From Cristatella mucedo (lineage: Eukaryota; Bryozoa; Phylactolaemata; Cristatellidae), in the NCBI GenBank assembly GCA_009760855.2, contig WPIO01000078.1, positions 606,501 through 670,500 on the forward strand: 64,000 nucleotides of DNA, written 5' to 3'. Both the position numbers and the translations under genes were made by a program. Shown piece after piece: positions 41,590-45,880 of the stretch. Every line of letters starts with the position of its first letter. Position 1 is the first letter of the stretch. The notes beneath the pieces are model-generated. The model worked only from the letters and a program-made list of their open reading frames with translations, searched no databases and was not told the DNA's origin.

Positions 41590-42089
41590 AACTTCTGGCG
41601 TATTCTGGCGCCTGACCAGCACCACTTCCGCCAACCCCTATCCCACAGCACCAAACCCTATCCCACAGCACCAACCCCTATCCCACAGCGCCAACCCCTA
41701 TCCCACAGGGCTATGACTGTAACCGATAGTTCACGTGACATGCTGATAGGTTATGGTTCCCTGCAGGGCTTCTCAGAGGCCGTACTAGCTTAATTTCCAC
41801 CGTAATCCTAGCGCTGTGAAGCGGCGAGGCGGCGCTGAGACACGGACCTGTAGACTTGCAGCAGGTGGTCGCGAAACTCCGCGGTGGGACGGTCGGCAAA
41901 CACCAGCGCTCTCGTCAGAAGCTCGCCTTTACTGCCATGCTCGCCGAGGCAAAATAGCCTGCACGCTGTCCGTAGCTCTTCGACGTTCAGCTTGTTTACG
42001 ATGCGCTGAAATAATTCACACGCGAGCGCGCGTGCCGTCGCATCGTCTGTCGCGCGGCGGCGCCAGAAATAGGCGGGAACGAGAAGCAT
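5955..42089 (-). CDS. PIAS: PIAS-family SUMO E3 ligase, 14 exons (gene span)
   Basis: This entry gives the span; exons are listed separately. PIAS/Siz proteins are nuclear E3 ligases that bring the SUMO-charged E2 (Ubc9) to transcription factors and chromatin proteins. All hallmark parts appear in the right order on one strand: SAP domain, PINIT domain, SP-RING zinc domain ([22 protein letters not shown]), the LFIKIL / DGSWAP segment after it, and a VIDLT SUMO-interacting motif with acidic residues before the stop. Splice phases agree at every junction if exon 3 uses the second AG of a CAGAG acceptor. The chain then gives 814 codons including the stop. Family members are usually 500-850 residues. 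Unusual features are a 273-codon Ala/Ser-rich exon before PINIT and 35- and 39-nt micro-exons. Introns are packed with LINEs and SINEs. The assignment is by motif recognition and exon chaining, without a database search. Confidence 0.88.
6143..7587. other. PIAS-like intron 13, first part; nothing recognised
   Basis: Overlapping open frames at 6288-6760 (minus) lack family features. A short direct-repeat patch, GCATCATGCCACAG, recurs at about 6897 and 6931. No gene seen. Confidence 0.4.
7588..7740 (-). mobile_element. tRNA-derived SINE, diverged copy
   Basis: Contains AGAAGAGCCTTCCTGGCTAT, GCTTGCAGTGG and GCAGGACTCGAACCCACGA (inverted B box), followed by an inverted A-box-like CTCTGGGCTAACA. 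The order matches the SINE copies at 10.8, 29.9 and 40.8 kb. Confidence 0.65.
7895..8130 (-). mobile_element. tRNA-derived SINE relics
   Basis: Two degraded pieces: GCCATCGCC...CAGCTTGCAGTTGG near 7900-7935, and TTGAACCCACGACCTC near 8070-8090, which resembles an inverted B box. They may be one SINE split by other sequence. Confidence 0.35.
8215..8300 (+). mobile_element. tRNA-like SINE head
   Basis: GAGCGAGTGGTTAAATTACT resembles an A box and CCGGTTCGAATC is a good B box about 45 nt downstream. The flanks do not fold into a clear acceptor stem, so I read it as a SINE head rather than a tRNA gene. Confidence 0.4.
8605..8765 (-). CDS. PIAS: PIAS-like exon 13 (segment after SP-RING)
   Basis: Acceptor GCGAATCCATTGCAG and donor GGCG|GTAGGT, phase 2 to phase 1. 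The join with exon 12 reads [13 protein letters not shown] and then [14 protein letters not shown]. This equals the PIAS segment DGLFMEIL...EIxFxEDGSWxPM, the SP-CTD that positions the donor SUMO. A Ser/Pro-rich tail follows. Confidence 0.88.
9160..9285 (-). mobile_element. tRNA-derived SINE with an L2-like tail
   Basis: Reading plus to minus: TTTGTACAGTGCCTTAAGAG (the tail, inverted), GGCGCTTTACATAAGC, GGGCTCGAGCC (inverted B box) and AGCACCTTACCCTTTGGCCA (inverted A box). It is the same family as the copies at 9985, 49760, 55405 and 63118. Confidence 0.7.
9985..10140 (+). mobile_element. tRNA-derived SINE with an L2-like tail
   Basis: Forward copy: GCTGGTTTGGCCCAATTGTT (A-box region), GGGGTCTAGCCCC (B-box region), then CATATGTGAAGCACGTAAAT and AGAGATTTAAGTTCTCTTAG, ending in AT-rich ATAAATAAATAT. 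The tail resembles the 3' end of the local LINE. Confidence 0.75.
10385..10406. repeat. (TA)n microsatellite
   Basis: Eleven TA units. A short CAGTG repeat lies at about 10500-10520. Confidence 0.9.
10800..10970 (-). mobile_element. tRNA-derived SINE, well-preserved copy
   Basis: Read on the minus strand it starts with TGGCTCACTAGGTAAGG (A box) and has GTGGGTTCGAATCC (B box). The conserved body CCACTGCAAGCGGTGG follows, then CTCTTCTGTCGC and the end TGTTAAATCAGCTAG. Close copies lie at 29872-30040 and 40755-40923, with a plus-strand copy near 43425. Confidence 0.85.
11082..11242 (-). CDS. PIAS: PIAS-like exon 12 (SP-RING/MIZ zinc domain)
   Basis: Acceptor GTTTTCTCTCTTTAG and donor GACGA|GTGAGT, phase 0 to phase 2. 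Encodes [20 protein letters not shown], then [20 protein letters not shown] and [13 protein letters not shown]. All zinc-binding and structural positions of PIAS SP-RINGs are present (C-x4-CSH, CFD, CPVC), as is the LxMNExKPxWxCPVCDK block that contacts Ubc9. This is the most diagnostic exon of the gene, and nothing suggests loss of catalytic function. Confidence 0.93.
11548..11582 (-). CDS. PIAS: PIAS-like exon 11 (35-nt micro-exon, start of SP-RING)
   Basis: Acceptor GATCTTTTAG and donor CCT|GTAAGT, phase 1 to phase 0. Encodes [11 protein letters not shown], matching the strongly conserved ATTSLRVSLLCP entry into the SP-RING. The Cys-Pro at the end supplies the first structural cysteine. 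It is too short for gene finders and was found only by expected phase and motif. Confidence 0.8.
11870..11975 (-). CDS. PIAS: PIAS-like exon 10 (PINIT to SP-RING linker)
   Basis: Acceptor CTGGTTTTTACAG and donor GTAG|GTGAGG, phase 0 to phase 1. Encodes [20 protein letters not shown] and the following helix. It corresponds to PIAS NYSMAVYLVKQLSSxxLLQRL, after which vertebrate proteins have the IRNPDHSRALI helix, replaced here by a shorter [11 protein letters not shown]. Confidence 0.8.
11976..13985. other. PIAS-like intron 9, part; nothing recognised
   Basis: An AT-rich patch lies at 12270-12400. A near-perfect inverted pair, GTTGCCGACTGCAGTGA (13080) and CACTGCAGTCGGCAAG (13132), brackets about 40 nt of AT-rich DNA and may be a small hairpin or MITE. 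The minus frame at 12960-13595 shows no recognisable features. Confidence 0.35.
13990..14785 (-). pseudogene. Broken copy of a repeated, uncharacterised invertebrate protein family
   Basis: In shifting minus-strand frames there are blocks in the order I know from a large family of unnamed proteins repeated in invertebrate genomes. They are a block with EYNSITAFM and SYYELCW (about 14700), a zinc-knuckle-like KFVCPHCLW (about 14550), then [19 protein letters not shown] (14390-14445), a [13 protein letters not shown] block (14150-14190) and [10 protein letters not shown] (about 14090). The family is often annotated as hypothetical and behaves like part of a mobile element. Several frameshifts make this copy non-functional. 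Function unknown. Confidence 0.55.
14790..15470. other. Nothing recognised
   Basis: No gene, tail or repeat that I can name. The 84-codon frame at 15034-15288 has no visible motif. Confidence 0.35.
15480..16250 (+). mobile_element. Old, diverged L2/CR1-like LINE fragment
   Basis: Words such as CAAAATCTGGGCCTGCTTAG, ATCACGTCTAGATTACTGCA and CTGGTGCAAAACTCAGCATA are degenerate versions of the ORF2 region encoding KIRACLD...[10 protein letters not shown]...LVQNSA. The copy carries many indels. Confidence 0.6.
16774..16949 (+). repeat. Two-copy 88-bp tandem duplication
   Basis: GGCTAGAAGGCGATTATGGA at 16774 is followed 88 bp later, at 16862, by the same sequence with GACTATGG. The rest of the unit repeats with only one or two differences (GGTGCATTAAG versus GGTGGATTAAG). 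It lies in a PIAS-like intron and looks recent. Confidence 0.9.
17514..17618 (-). CDS. PIAS: PIAS-like exon 9 (end of PINIT)
   Basis: Acceptor GCTTTGTTGTAG and donor AAG|GTCAGC, phase 0 at both ends, 35 codons. Encodes [15 protein letters not shown] and then [12 protein letters not shown]. This matches the PIAS signature VExKRPxRPxNITSL and the strand with a conserved Trp that follows it. Confidence 0.85.
18069..18119 (-). CDS. PIAS: Possible PIAS-like cassette exon 8
   Basis: 51 nt between TGCATGCGACAG and the weaker donor CCC|GTGACC, phase 0 on both sides, so it can be included or skipped without a frame change. It would add 17 residues ([17 protein letters not shown]). The gap between VN and NITSL is about 26 residues in vertebrate PIAS; it would be 33 here with the exon and 16 without. 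I cannot decide between them. Confidence 0.4.
18360..18480 (-). CDS. PIAS: PIAS-like exon 7 (PINIT domain)
   Basis: Acceptor TCGTCCTGCTGCAG and donor CCG|GTAAGT, ending in phase 0. Encodes [13 protein letters not shown] followed by [18 protein letters not shown], matching the PIAS pattern RFC...QEDxFPPxLxVKVNxK. A second acceptor at 18505 exists but would break the frame from exon 6. Confidence 0.82.
18622..18660 (-). CDS. PIAS: PIAS-like exon 6 (39-nt micro-exon, PINIT)
   Basis: Acceptor CAATGTTTTTCAG and donor TTGAG|GTATGT; phase 2 at both ends, so its 39 nt keep the frame if skipped. Encodes [12 protein letters not shown], ending in the VQL that precedes the RFC/RLC strand of PINIT. Confidence 0.7.
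19046..19136 (-). CDS. PIAS: PIAS-like exon 5 (PINIT domain)
   Basis: Acceptor CGTTTATTTTAG and donor TGGAG|GTATGT, phase 1 to phase 2. Encodes [20 protein letters not shown] and then QHVSEVFW. The pattern Q-R-x-x-x-x-x-F-x-L-x-x-x-Q-V matches the PIAS segment SQRFRETCFAFALTPQQV. The fit in both phase and alignment between exons 4 and 6 makes this convincing despite its 91-nt length. Confidence 0.75.
19243..19630 (-). mobile_element. Diverged L2/CR1-like LINE 3' piece
   Basis: Starts with TAATAATAATGGTATTTGTA (inverted tail) and continues with CAGTGTCAGCATGCATAAGC. The later stretch GTTACAGCTTTGGGAGCATG corresponds to the inverted end of ORF2. Confidence 0.65.
19843..20565 (+). mobile_element. 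L2/CR1-like LINE 3' fragment, young
   Basis: Encodes the ORF2 C terminus in nearly intact frames: [39 protein letters not shown] and [19 protein letters not shown], to a natural stop at 20328. The 3' UTR follows, with the tail AGAGATTAAGTTCTCTGAGG, GCGCTTTATCAAGTG and (ATT)n. One frame switch lies near 19960. Confidence 0.9.
20570..21275. other. Nothing recognised
   Basis: No exon signal chained to the PIAS-like gene was found in this part of its intron 4. Short frames only. Confidence 0.35.
21280..21580 (-). mobile_element. L2/CR1-like LINE internal fragment, rearranged
   Basis: GGAACCGGTGCAGGTCGGTG and ATAATGTGGCAACTGCATCT are inverted ORF2 words (ADLHRFP, SCHI). The piece is short and shuffled. 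Confidence 0.55.
21600..22692. other. PIAS-like intron 4 sequence; nothing recognised
   Basis: No repeat or gene that I can name. A C-run lies at about 22420-22430. Confidence 0.35.
22693..23511 (-). CDS. PIAS: PIAS-like exon 4 (Ala/Ser-rich region and start of PINIT)
   Basis: An 819-nt exon between acceptor CTCTGTTGCCCAG|TACC and donor CTTG|GTAATG, phase 1 at both ends, matching exons 3 and 5. About 250 residues are a low-complexity Ala/Ser/Val sequence with runs such as DAAAAAG and [10 protein letters not shown]. The last 30 residues are normal ([20 protein letters not shown]) and align with the start of the PIAS PINIT domain, whose consensus is LPFYD...LIKPTSL. The exon is strongly GC-rich compared with its introns. 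Long plus-strand frames here are shadows of the Ala codons. No known PIAS protein that I recall has such a long Ala tract at this place. Confidence 0.8.
23920..24110 (+). repeat. Polypurine tract
   Basis: About 190 nt of almost pure G/A on the plus strand (units such as GAGAGAAGAG and GAAAGAAAAG). It lies in a PIAS-like intron, where the transcript carries the pyrimidine strand. The minus frame over it, a run of Ser/Pro/Leu, is a by-product. Confidence 0.75.
24111..25544. other. PIAS-like intron 3, part; nothing recognised
   Basis: Diffuse similarity to old LINE sequence may exist near 25350-25500, but I cannot support it. Confidence 0.3.
25545..25625 (-). mobile_element. Truncated SINE with an L2-like tail
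   Basis: TCATTTGTATAGTACCCTAA and GAGAACTTG match the inverted tail of the SINE family seen at 49760. The tRNA part is incomplete. Confidence 0.5.
25860..26265 (+). mobile_element. L2/CR1-like LINE 3' end
   Basis: Begins at the ORF2 codons for [20 protein letters not shown] and ends with the natural stop at 26019, the 3' UTR and the (ATT)n tail. It is strongly 5' truncated. Confidence 0.88.
26583..27032 (-). other. Unrecognised 149-codon open frame
   Basis: The longest unexplained frame in the PIAS-like introns. It has no domain I know, no acceptor or donor placing it in the gene, and no repeats or signal peptide. It may be chance. Confidence 0.2.
27195..27320 (+). mobile_element. Fragment of a second LINE family
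   Basis: CCAGCCATCCTGTGCTATTA, ATGCTACTCACGTCCTCGAA and GAGATAAAGTCTTTTA match, with differences, the end of the LINE at 48060-48660. Confidence 0.5.
27746..27872 (-). mobile_element. L2/CR1-like LINE 3' tail
   Basis: Inverted TTATTATT, the GATAAAGCTCCCCCAGAGAA block and GCGCTTTACATTTGCTGCAA, then AATATCATGCTTGATAAGCA. The tail only. Confidence 0.85.
28108..28192 (-). mobile_element. L2/CR1-like LINE 3' tail
   Basis: ATAATAATAATAATATTGCA followed by the inverted tail block ending GGCGCTTTACATTTG. Only about 85 nt remain. Confidence 0.85.
28690..28950 (+). mobile_element. L2/CR1-like LINE 3' tail
   Basis: GGACAGCATTTAGCAGGTCC through the 3' UTR to GGGCGCTTTATCAAGTG and (TTA)n. Confidence 0.88.
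28951..29641. other. PIAS-like intron 3 near exon 3; nothing recognised
   Basis: No repeat tail or exon is visible. The region carries only the donor-side flank of exon 3. Confidence 0.35.
29642..29810 (-). CDS. PIAS: PIAS-like exon 3 (linker with a YxxxxLL motif)
   Basis: Acceptor TGATTGTTTCAGAG and donor AAGA|GTAAGT. The coding frame begins [15 protein letters not shown] and continues to PTAAK. The first AG (exon start 29812) would need a preceding phase-1 exon. Using the second AG, two bases in, matches phase 0 of exon 2, so start 29810 is chosen here; an unseen small exon is the alternative. The exon ends in phase 1, matching exon 4. YSRKDLL fits the eIF4E-binding consensus Y-x4-L-hydrophobic, which may be chance. 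Confidence 0.65.
29872..30040 (-). mobile_element. tRNA-derived SINE, well-preserved copy
   Basis: Collinear with the copy at 10800: CTAGCTGATTAAACAGCCTC, GACAGAAGAGCC, CACTGCTTGCAGTGG, GACCTCAGGACCGAGGTCGT and GCCTTACCTAGTG. The B box is mutated (inverted GGAATCAAACCC instead of GGATTCGAACCC). It lies about 60 nt upstream of the acceptor of PIAS-like exon 3. Confidence 0.85.
30268..30502 (+). mobile_element. L2/CR1-like LINE 3' tail
   Basis: GATGTGCTTATGCGTGCTGA through GCAAATGTAAAGCGCCTAGA to GCGCTTTATCAAGTGCAATA and (TTA)n. Confidence 0.9.
30790..31440 (-). other. Possible unrecognised coding relic
   Basis: Two minus-strand stretches have protein-like composition. One lies near 30810-30900 ([20 protein letters not shown]), the other at 31215-31430 ([20 protein letters not shown] with later C-x2-C and C residues). 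Stops separate them. I do not recognise a family. A decayed transposon or processed pseudogene is possible. Confidence 0.22.
31441..33975. other. PIAS-like intron 2, part; nothing recognised
   Basis: No repeat tail, SINE box pair, exon or gene recognised in these 2.5 kb. Confidence 0.35.
33980..35335 (-). mobile_element. Old L2/CR1-like LINE, interrupted
   Basis: Inverted tail-like TAATGATTATAATAATAGGA and CCTTAAGAGAACTAAAACTC at the left, then diverged ORF2 words (GGGGGAGCCAGTGCAGGGTA, CTGCAGAGTTTTGCACCAAC) and RT words to about 35330. A block at about 34310-34730, including the (GT)n array, is unrelated and interrupts it. Confidence 0.6.
34439..34494. repeat. (GT)n microsatellite
   Basis: About 28 GT units. 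Cys/Val and His/Thr open frames across it are by-products. Confidence 0.95.
35336..36503. other. PIAS-like intron 2 near exon 2; nothing recognised
   Basis: Short GT repeats at 35445-35464. No gene recognised. Confidence 0.35.
36504..36657 (-). CDS. PIAS: PIAS-like exon 2 (linker)
   Basis: Excellent splice sites: a long pyrimidine tract ending in GGCTTACAG and the donor ACG|GTAAGT. Only one frame is open across the exon, and it is the one that continues exon 1 (phase 2 to phase 0). The 51 residues (starting [14 protein letters not shown]) are rich in Ser, Pro and Cys and match no domain I know. This fits the poorly conserved linker between SAP and PINIT. Support comes from splicing and phase, not from homology. 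Confidence 0.6.
36735..37375 (+). mobile_element. Diverged L2/CR1-like LINE 3' part
   Basis: CCATGCATTAGTGATATCCC and TCTCGACTTTGATATGCCAG match the ORF2 [10 protein letters not shown] region. The copy continues through TGGTGCAAAACTCAACAGCT to a tail reading CCTTGAAAAAGACTTAGGTC and TCTTAGGGTGCTGTACTGTA. Confidence 0.7.
37690..38720 (-). mobile_element. Old L2/CR1-like LINE fragment
   Basis: Inverted ORF2 words, TAAGCAGGCCCTGATTTCGC, AATAGCATGCCCATACTGG and ATATGTCATCAATGAAGG, are in the right order but heavily mutated. Confidence 0.55.
38721..39235. other. Nothing recognised
   Basis: Contains a small local duplication of CATGCTGCAACAG at about 39059 and 39079. No gene seen. Confidence 0.35.
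39237..39625 (-). mobile_element. Second LINE family, 3' fragment
   Basis: Inverted open frame with [20 protein letters not shown] and [18 protein letters not shown]. The ORF2 C terminus is clearly related to, but distinct from, the main family. It ends at CTACATTACATTACA, a short ATTAC-type tail, and is a partner of the copy at 48060-48660. Confidence 0.75.
39717..40210 (-). mobile_element. L2/CR1-like LINE 3' part with internal deletion
   Basis: Clean inverted tail and 3' UTR to about 40065 (GGGAGTTCCAGGCTTTGGGA), then an abrupt jump to a more upstream ORF2 segment (GTGAAGCTGATGTGGTTGGC, ATTTCGAGCAGACTTATC). This implies a deletion of roughly 0.5 kb. Confidence 0.82.
40590..41420 (+). mobile_element. 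Diverged L2/CR1-like LINE, interrupted by a SINE
   Basis: GTTGTTCCACGCACTTGTGA to 40745, then again from 40925 with CCACTTCTCACCGACCTGCT, AGAAGCCTGGAACTCACTAC and a tail to about 41415. The gap is exactly the SINE at 40755-40923. Confidence 0.72.
40755..40923 (-). mobile_element. tRNA-derived SINE inserted in a LINE
   Basis: Collinear with the copy at 10800, from CTAGCTGATTTAACAGTCTC to ACCTTACCTAGTGTGCCAT. The body boxes are intact, with GGATTAGAACCC in place of GGATTCGAACCC. Confidence 0.85.
41536..41587. repeat. (GA)n microsatellite
   Basis: About 26 GA units, 260 nt beyond the SAP exon in PIAS-like intron 1. Confidence 0.95.
41628..41709 (+). repeat. Four-copy tandem repeat of about 20 bp
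   Basis: Units near CCAACCCCTATCCCACAGCA repeat four times with small changes (CCAAACCCTATCCC in one). Confidence 0.85.
41848..42089 (-). CDS. PIAS: PIAS-like exon 1 (SAP domain)
   Basis: Begins at ATG 42089-42087 and ends at CTACAG|GTCCGT, phase 2. It encodes a SAP DNA-binding domain ([13 protein letters not shown], then [11 protein letters not shown]) aligned with the PIAS N terminus, where the equivalent is a helix-extended loop-helix ending in KHELLTKAL. SAP domains bind AT-rich matrix-attachment DNA and chromatin. An acceptor-like TGTGTTAG lies 3 nt upstream of the ATG, so a 5' non-coding exon is likely in the CpG-rich DNA above 42100. The minus-strand frame runs on to a TAG at 41808 if unspliced. 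Confidence 0.8.
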
Positions 42090-42092
42090 TCC

Positions 42093-44030
42093 TAACACAG
42101 ACGCACAAAGAAACCCAGAAGCACAAGAATCCCACTAGCAATGATTTAAAGAGGCTTTGATGCCACGATGAAGGCGTCGGGGCAGAGCGGAGACGACCGT
42201 GCAGACGACACAGTGCAGCGACGGCGGCGAGAACGAAGAGACGCGAGCTCGCCTTTCGCGCACAAAGACGCGTAAATCAGCGGTAGCGCAGCCCGTCACC
42301 GCCACCGGAGCCGACTGAAAATGACGGCACGGCTCTATTGGCTAGCCGCTTTTACATCGCACGATACACAACCCCACCCTCAGCCAACCTTGAGCTCCTG
42401 CGCGTCGCCCATGTGGGGGCTAGCCGGTCACTTCCGGAAGTGCGTGGGTCAACCGGAAGTAGAAGGTCAGCCGGCCATCGCCGTGAAAAAAAGGCAGTCG
42501 AAAAGGGTTGGCGGCAGCGCGCTGGTGTACGCGACCCCCGACCTCCGGACGTGCCTGTCAGCATGCCGTAGGTTTCTACAAACACCGCTTAGGAGGACGT
42601 TTGCTGGTTTCCCAGCAAATCTGTGAAGACTTTTTGGCGTGCCCGTCGAACGTGCGGAGCTCTTTGCTTTTTCGTCAGGCTTCCGGCCGCGTCCTGCGTC
42701 CCAGCGTAACGACTAGTTTCAATGAATACGTCCGCGCAGTCACAGTGGCGCTTTTGAAATGGTGCTCTCGCACTGCTCGTGCGAAACCGGACCGGGAGGA
42801 CGATCACTTTTGGAATCCATTCGCGGCTTTCTGCACACTCGCTCTCGCTAGGTGTGGGCGCAATAGGCATGCTTACGAAGGATCGCAGGCGAACCTTGCG
42901 AGCCGAATTCAGCCACGTGCTTTCGGCCGCGTCTCATCGCCTCAACTAAACGGCAGAGTCATCTTCCGGCCTGCAGTAAAGCCACACCGTCGCGACAGTT
43001 CATCATCTCTTCGTTGCTCTCGGCGATAGGGGACAAAAATCCGGTAACTACCCCCGCCCCCCCCCCAGCATCGACCATCATCTGGACGAAGAGCTTACCT
43101 CCCCGGTGGGAAGTAGGAAAATGGCCAAAAGCGTAGGCTGGGGACGGAGACCATATCCATAGGCCATAGACCTTAAATGTGTGCCTCCGCTTCATCTCTC
43201 GATGCCTAAATGGCCTCCAGCTGTTTTTACAAACATTCAAAACGCCAGTATTTACCCAAGCTTTTACTTCTTGATGGATCCATCAGCTTCTCCAAGTTAA
43301 GAAAGTTAACACCGTGGGGCGCCGGTCAGGAACTCGCCGCTACTGATTTAAGAGACAGTCCACGTGACCCCGAACGCGATGCGTACGTCTTTAGACACGG
43401 CGGAGTGTCTTGGGCCGCGATAGCTCACGAGGTCAAGTGCTCGCCCTTCACGACGGAGGCCATGGGTTCGAGTTCTGCAGTGGGCGATCCTTGATTGACA
43501 GCTGCAAGCGTCGGCGATAATCGTCAGGGCTCTTCTGCCGCTATGCAAATGAGGCTGATAAATCGACCAATGTTTTCTTTTTTAAGAAATGGTGTGAATA
43601 ACTGGAGCCCGCTGCCGCTGCGGCTCCCGCTTAGCAGACGTAACACTTCAAGATGCCTGCACGGCGTCAATTACGCAAAGTCGATAACGACAAGTGGCCA
43701 AGCGCCGGTTAACCTGTAGCCGCGAAAGTGTCAGTCCCCCCCCCGTCGCTCTACCGGTGGACTGCAAAATGCAGAGCTGTGGTGTGGCTAAAACCACAAG
43801 CGGCCACCACAACTGGGCGCTGAAAGCGACGGTTTATCGTGGGCCATTTAGTAACGGTTACGCGCCGGCGAAAGCGGTTTACGCGGCGTGAACCGGTCTG
43901 CCCGAGTTAACTTCGAGAACTCCCGAGTTCCGAAAACCTACCCTATGCCCGCGATCGCCAGCGATGGTCCCGACCACGAAGGCGGACCGCTACAGCACCC
44001 CACGGTACTAACAGCTAACAGTGTAGCCGG
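42093..44030. promoter_or_regulatory. PIAS: CpG-rich region, candidate PIAS-like promoter and 5' UTR
   Basis: CG dinucleotides are dense from about 41800 to 44000, unlike the rest of the window. The first PIAS-like coding exon lies at its left edge with an acceptor just before the ATG. The start site and a non-coding exon are therefore likely here, on the minus strand. Plus-strand frames (for example 42508-43029) show no family resemblance. A divergent plus-strand transcript is possible but not supported. Confidence 0.5.
43425..43570 (+). mobile_element. tRNA-derived SINE, plus orientation
   Basis: GATAGCTCACGAGGTCAAGT (A box), CATGGGTTCGAGTTCTG (B box), then GACAGCTGCAAGCGTCGGCG, GGGCTCTTCTGCCGC and AGGCTGATAAATC. 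It is the forward version of the copy at 10800. Confidence 0.75.
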
Positions 44031-44163
44031 TATAACGTAACTGCGCAGTCTAAGTTGCACTTAGCTGTTCGTCGCACTAAGTTCGAACTCGCGTACTCTC
44101 GAAGCGCAGTCTCTCGCATCGACTGTGGAAGATGCAGCCCCGAGCTCTGTCGCTCGTCTGTCT

Positions 44164-44165
<2 letters not shown>

Positions 44166-44228
<63 letters not shown>
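44166..44228. repeat. (CT)n microsatellite
   Basis: About 30 CT units followed by interrupted CT repeats to about 44248. Confidence 0.95.
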
Positions 44229-44234
<6 letters not shown>

Positions 44235-44584
44235 TCTCACTCTCTGTCTCATCTGAACTCCTGAAACTCGCGCGTAGCTGCTATTTTCTCGGACCCCGCT
44301 CTCGGTATCCGTTCTCAGGGTTATTCGTTTCCGACTGTAATTTATTAGATGGCTCCTGCGCCAGCTTGCCATCCTTTCACTCTTTGTCTAGTGGAGTACA
44401 TTCCTCGGTCGACATCGCGACCGCTCTTTGTCTGCCAAAAACTCTATTCTAACCTGAGGGGATCTCGCTGTCAAATTGAAACTTCGCTCCTATCCTGGTT
44501 AGCTAATGTGTCCCCTACGGCTGATCTGAGAGCTGCCCCTTTACAGACCATCGGAATCACTAGGAATAGAGGTTTGAATTGGAG

Positions 44585-44725
44585 GTTAATTAAGGTGCTT
44601 GCCTTTGATGACCGAAGTTTTGCGGTCAGTGCATTCGATGACCTAGGTCGTGCCTTTTTTTGCCCTGTGACGTATGCGTAGCACATGGATAGTGATTAAG
44701 TTCCCTAAGAGTGCAGGTTAACCTA
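44585..44725 (+). mobile_element. Diverged SINE with an L2-like tail
   Basis: GTTAATTAAGGTGCTTGCCT, GGTCGTGCCTTTTT and AGTGATTAAGTTCCCTAAGA follow the order of the family seen at 9985, but the B box is lost. Confidence 0.45.
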
Positions 44726-45580
44726 CAGGATCGCTACGAATTGAGGCATTATTTTAGCTTGTTGGCGGCCAGCACTGTAAGAAAATATTCTGTGGTCACC
44801 CGCCCATTTCTCAACCAATAGTTGTTAGTATTGCCGGCGGCCTTCAAAGAATAACATACAATATAATATAAATATCAAATACGTATATAATGCAAAAATA
44901 ATGCGTCGGCACGCATAGTGTGTGTTTCTTTGCCGTATCGCCTTGAAAAGACTGGCTAGTCTTCAGGTTCATACTTAGTTCTGCCTCTTTCATCTCTGTG
45001 TAACTAGTATTAGCATTCTTCCACAATGTTAACTACTCGTTACGCAGAAAGCTTCGTCCTAGAGGAGTACGGCTTTGTAAGTAACTATGCACAGGAGGCT
45101 ATGCATCTTTACTTGGATGAGCATTAGGAAACTCAAAAAAAGCTCAAGCTCGCGAGCTCGGGATCGCATAATATCTCATTGACCTTGGTTAGAGCGAGCA
45201 CATGGCCACTGGGTCAAAACGGCTCTCTAACAAGGCGCATATACGATCTTTTAGGTCTTATCTACTGATGCATCTACTCGGCACTACTTTCCCCAAGTCT
45301 TTGTAATCTTGCCACTTAACTCCTGTGTGCTTTGTAGGCTTACGTGTTTAAGATTCAGGGCATGTTAATAACCAGGGGTTTTACGAACCAGTTGCCCTGA
45401 GACAGCTCTCAAAATATGGCTGATGTAAAATCTAAACGTTTTACTAAATTGTCTCCAAAATCCTTTCCACGTGCCAGATTTTAGTTTCAGGAATTCTACG
45501 GGGTGGTTCTGAAGGGATTGAGAAATTGTGGCCTATCTCCGCCGTGAATGCTGGTGGGCAACTTGGACGGATGGCTTGTA
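44726..45580. other. Intergenic; nothing recognised
   Basis: No gene or repeat named, apart from an AT-rich patch at 44850-44890. Confidence 0.35.
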
Positions 45581-45582
45581 TG

Positions 45583-45880
45583 ACATCATTTAAAAAGAAC
45601 TTAGAACATACCTATTTAGGACATCATTGAGTGGGTCCCTGTGATTCGTCCTTCATGTGCTTATGCGTGCTGATACTGTGCATGCTGCCACTAACCATTC
45701 TTGCATGCTCACCCTGTGCATGTCACCCCTAACCATGTTTTTTTCATGTTTATCAAGTATGATATTATTCACCATTCAATCGCGTTTCCATTTGCAGTAG
45801 ATGTAAAGCGCCTAGAACGAGATTGAGTTCTCTGAGGGCGCTTCATCAAGTGCATTATTATTATTATTATTATTATTGCA
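45583..45880 (+). mobile_element. L2/CR1-like LINE 3' tail
   Basis: CATCATTTAAAAAGAACTTA, GTGGGTCCCTGTGATTCGTC, then the 3' UTR to GCGCTTCATCAAGTGCATTA and (TTA)n. Confidence 0.88.

Noticed and set aside
41628-41709. CRISPR-like direct repeats
   Set aside because: Only four head-to-tail units without spacers, in a eukaryotic intron.
42508-43029. 173-codon plus-strand frame in the CpG-rich block
   Set aside because: GC-rich DNA keeps frames open by chance; overlapping frames on both strands and no recognisable motif.
44015-44452. Arg/Glu-rich and Ser/Leu-rich open frames
   Set aside because: Translation of the (CT)n array; likewise 41530-41793 over the (GA)n array.
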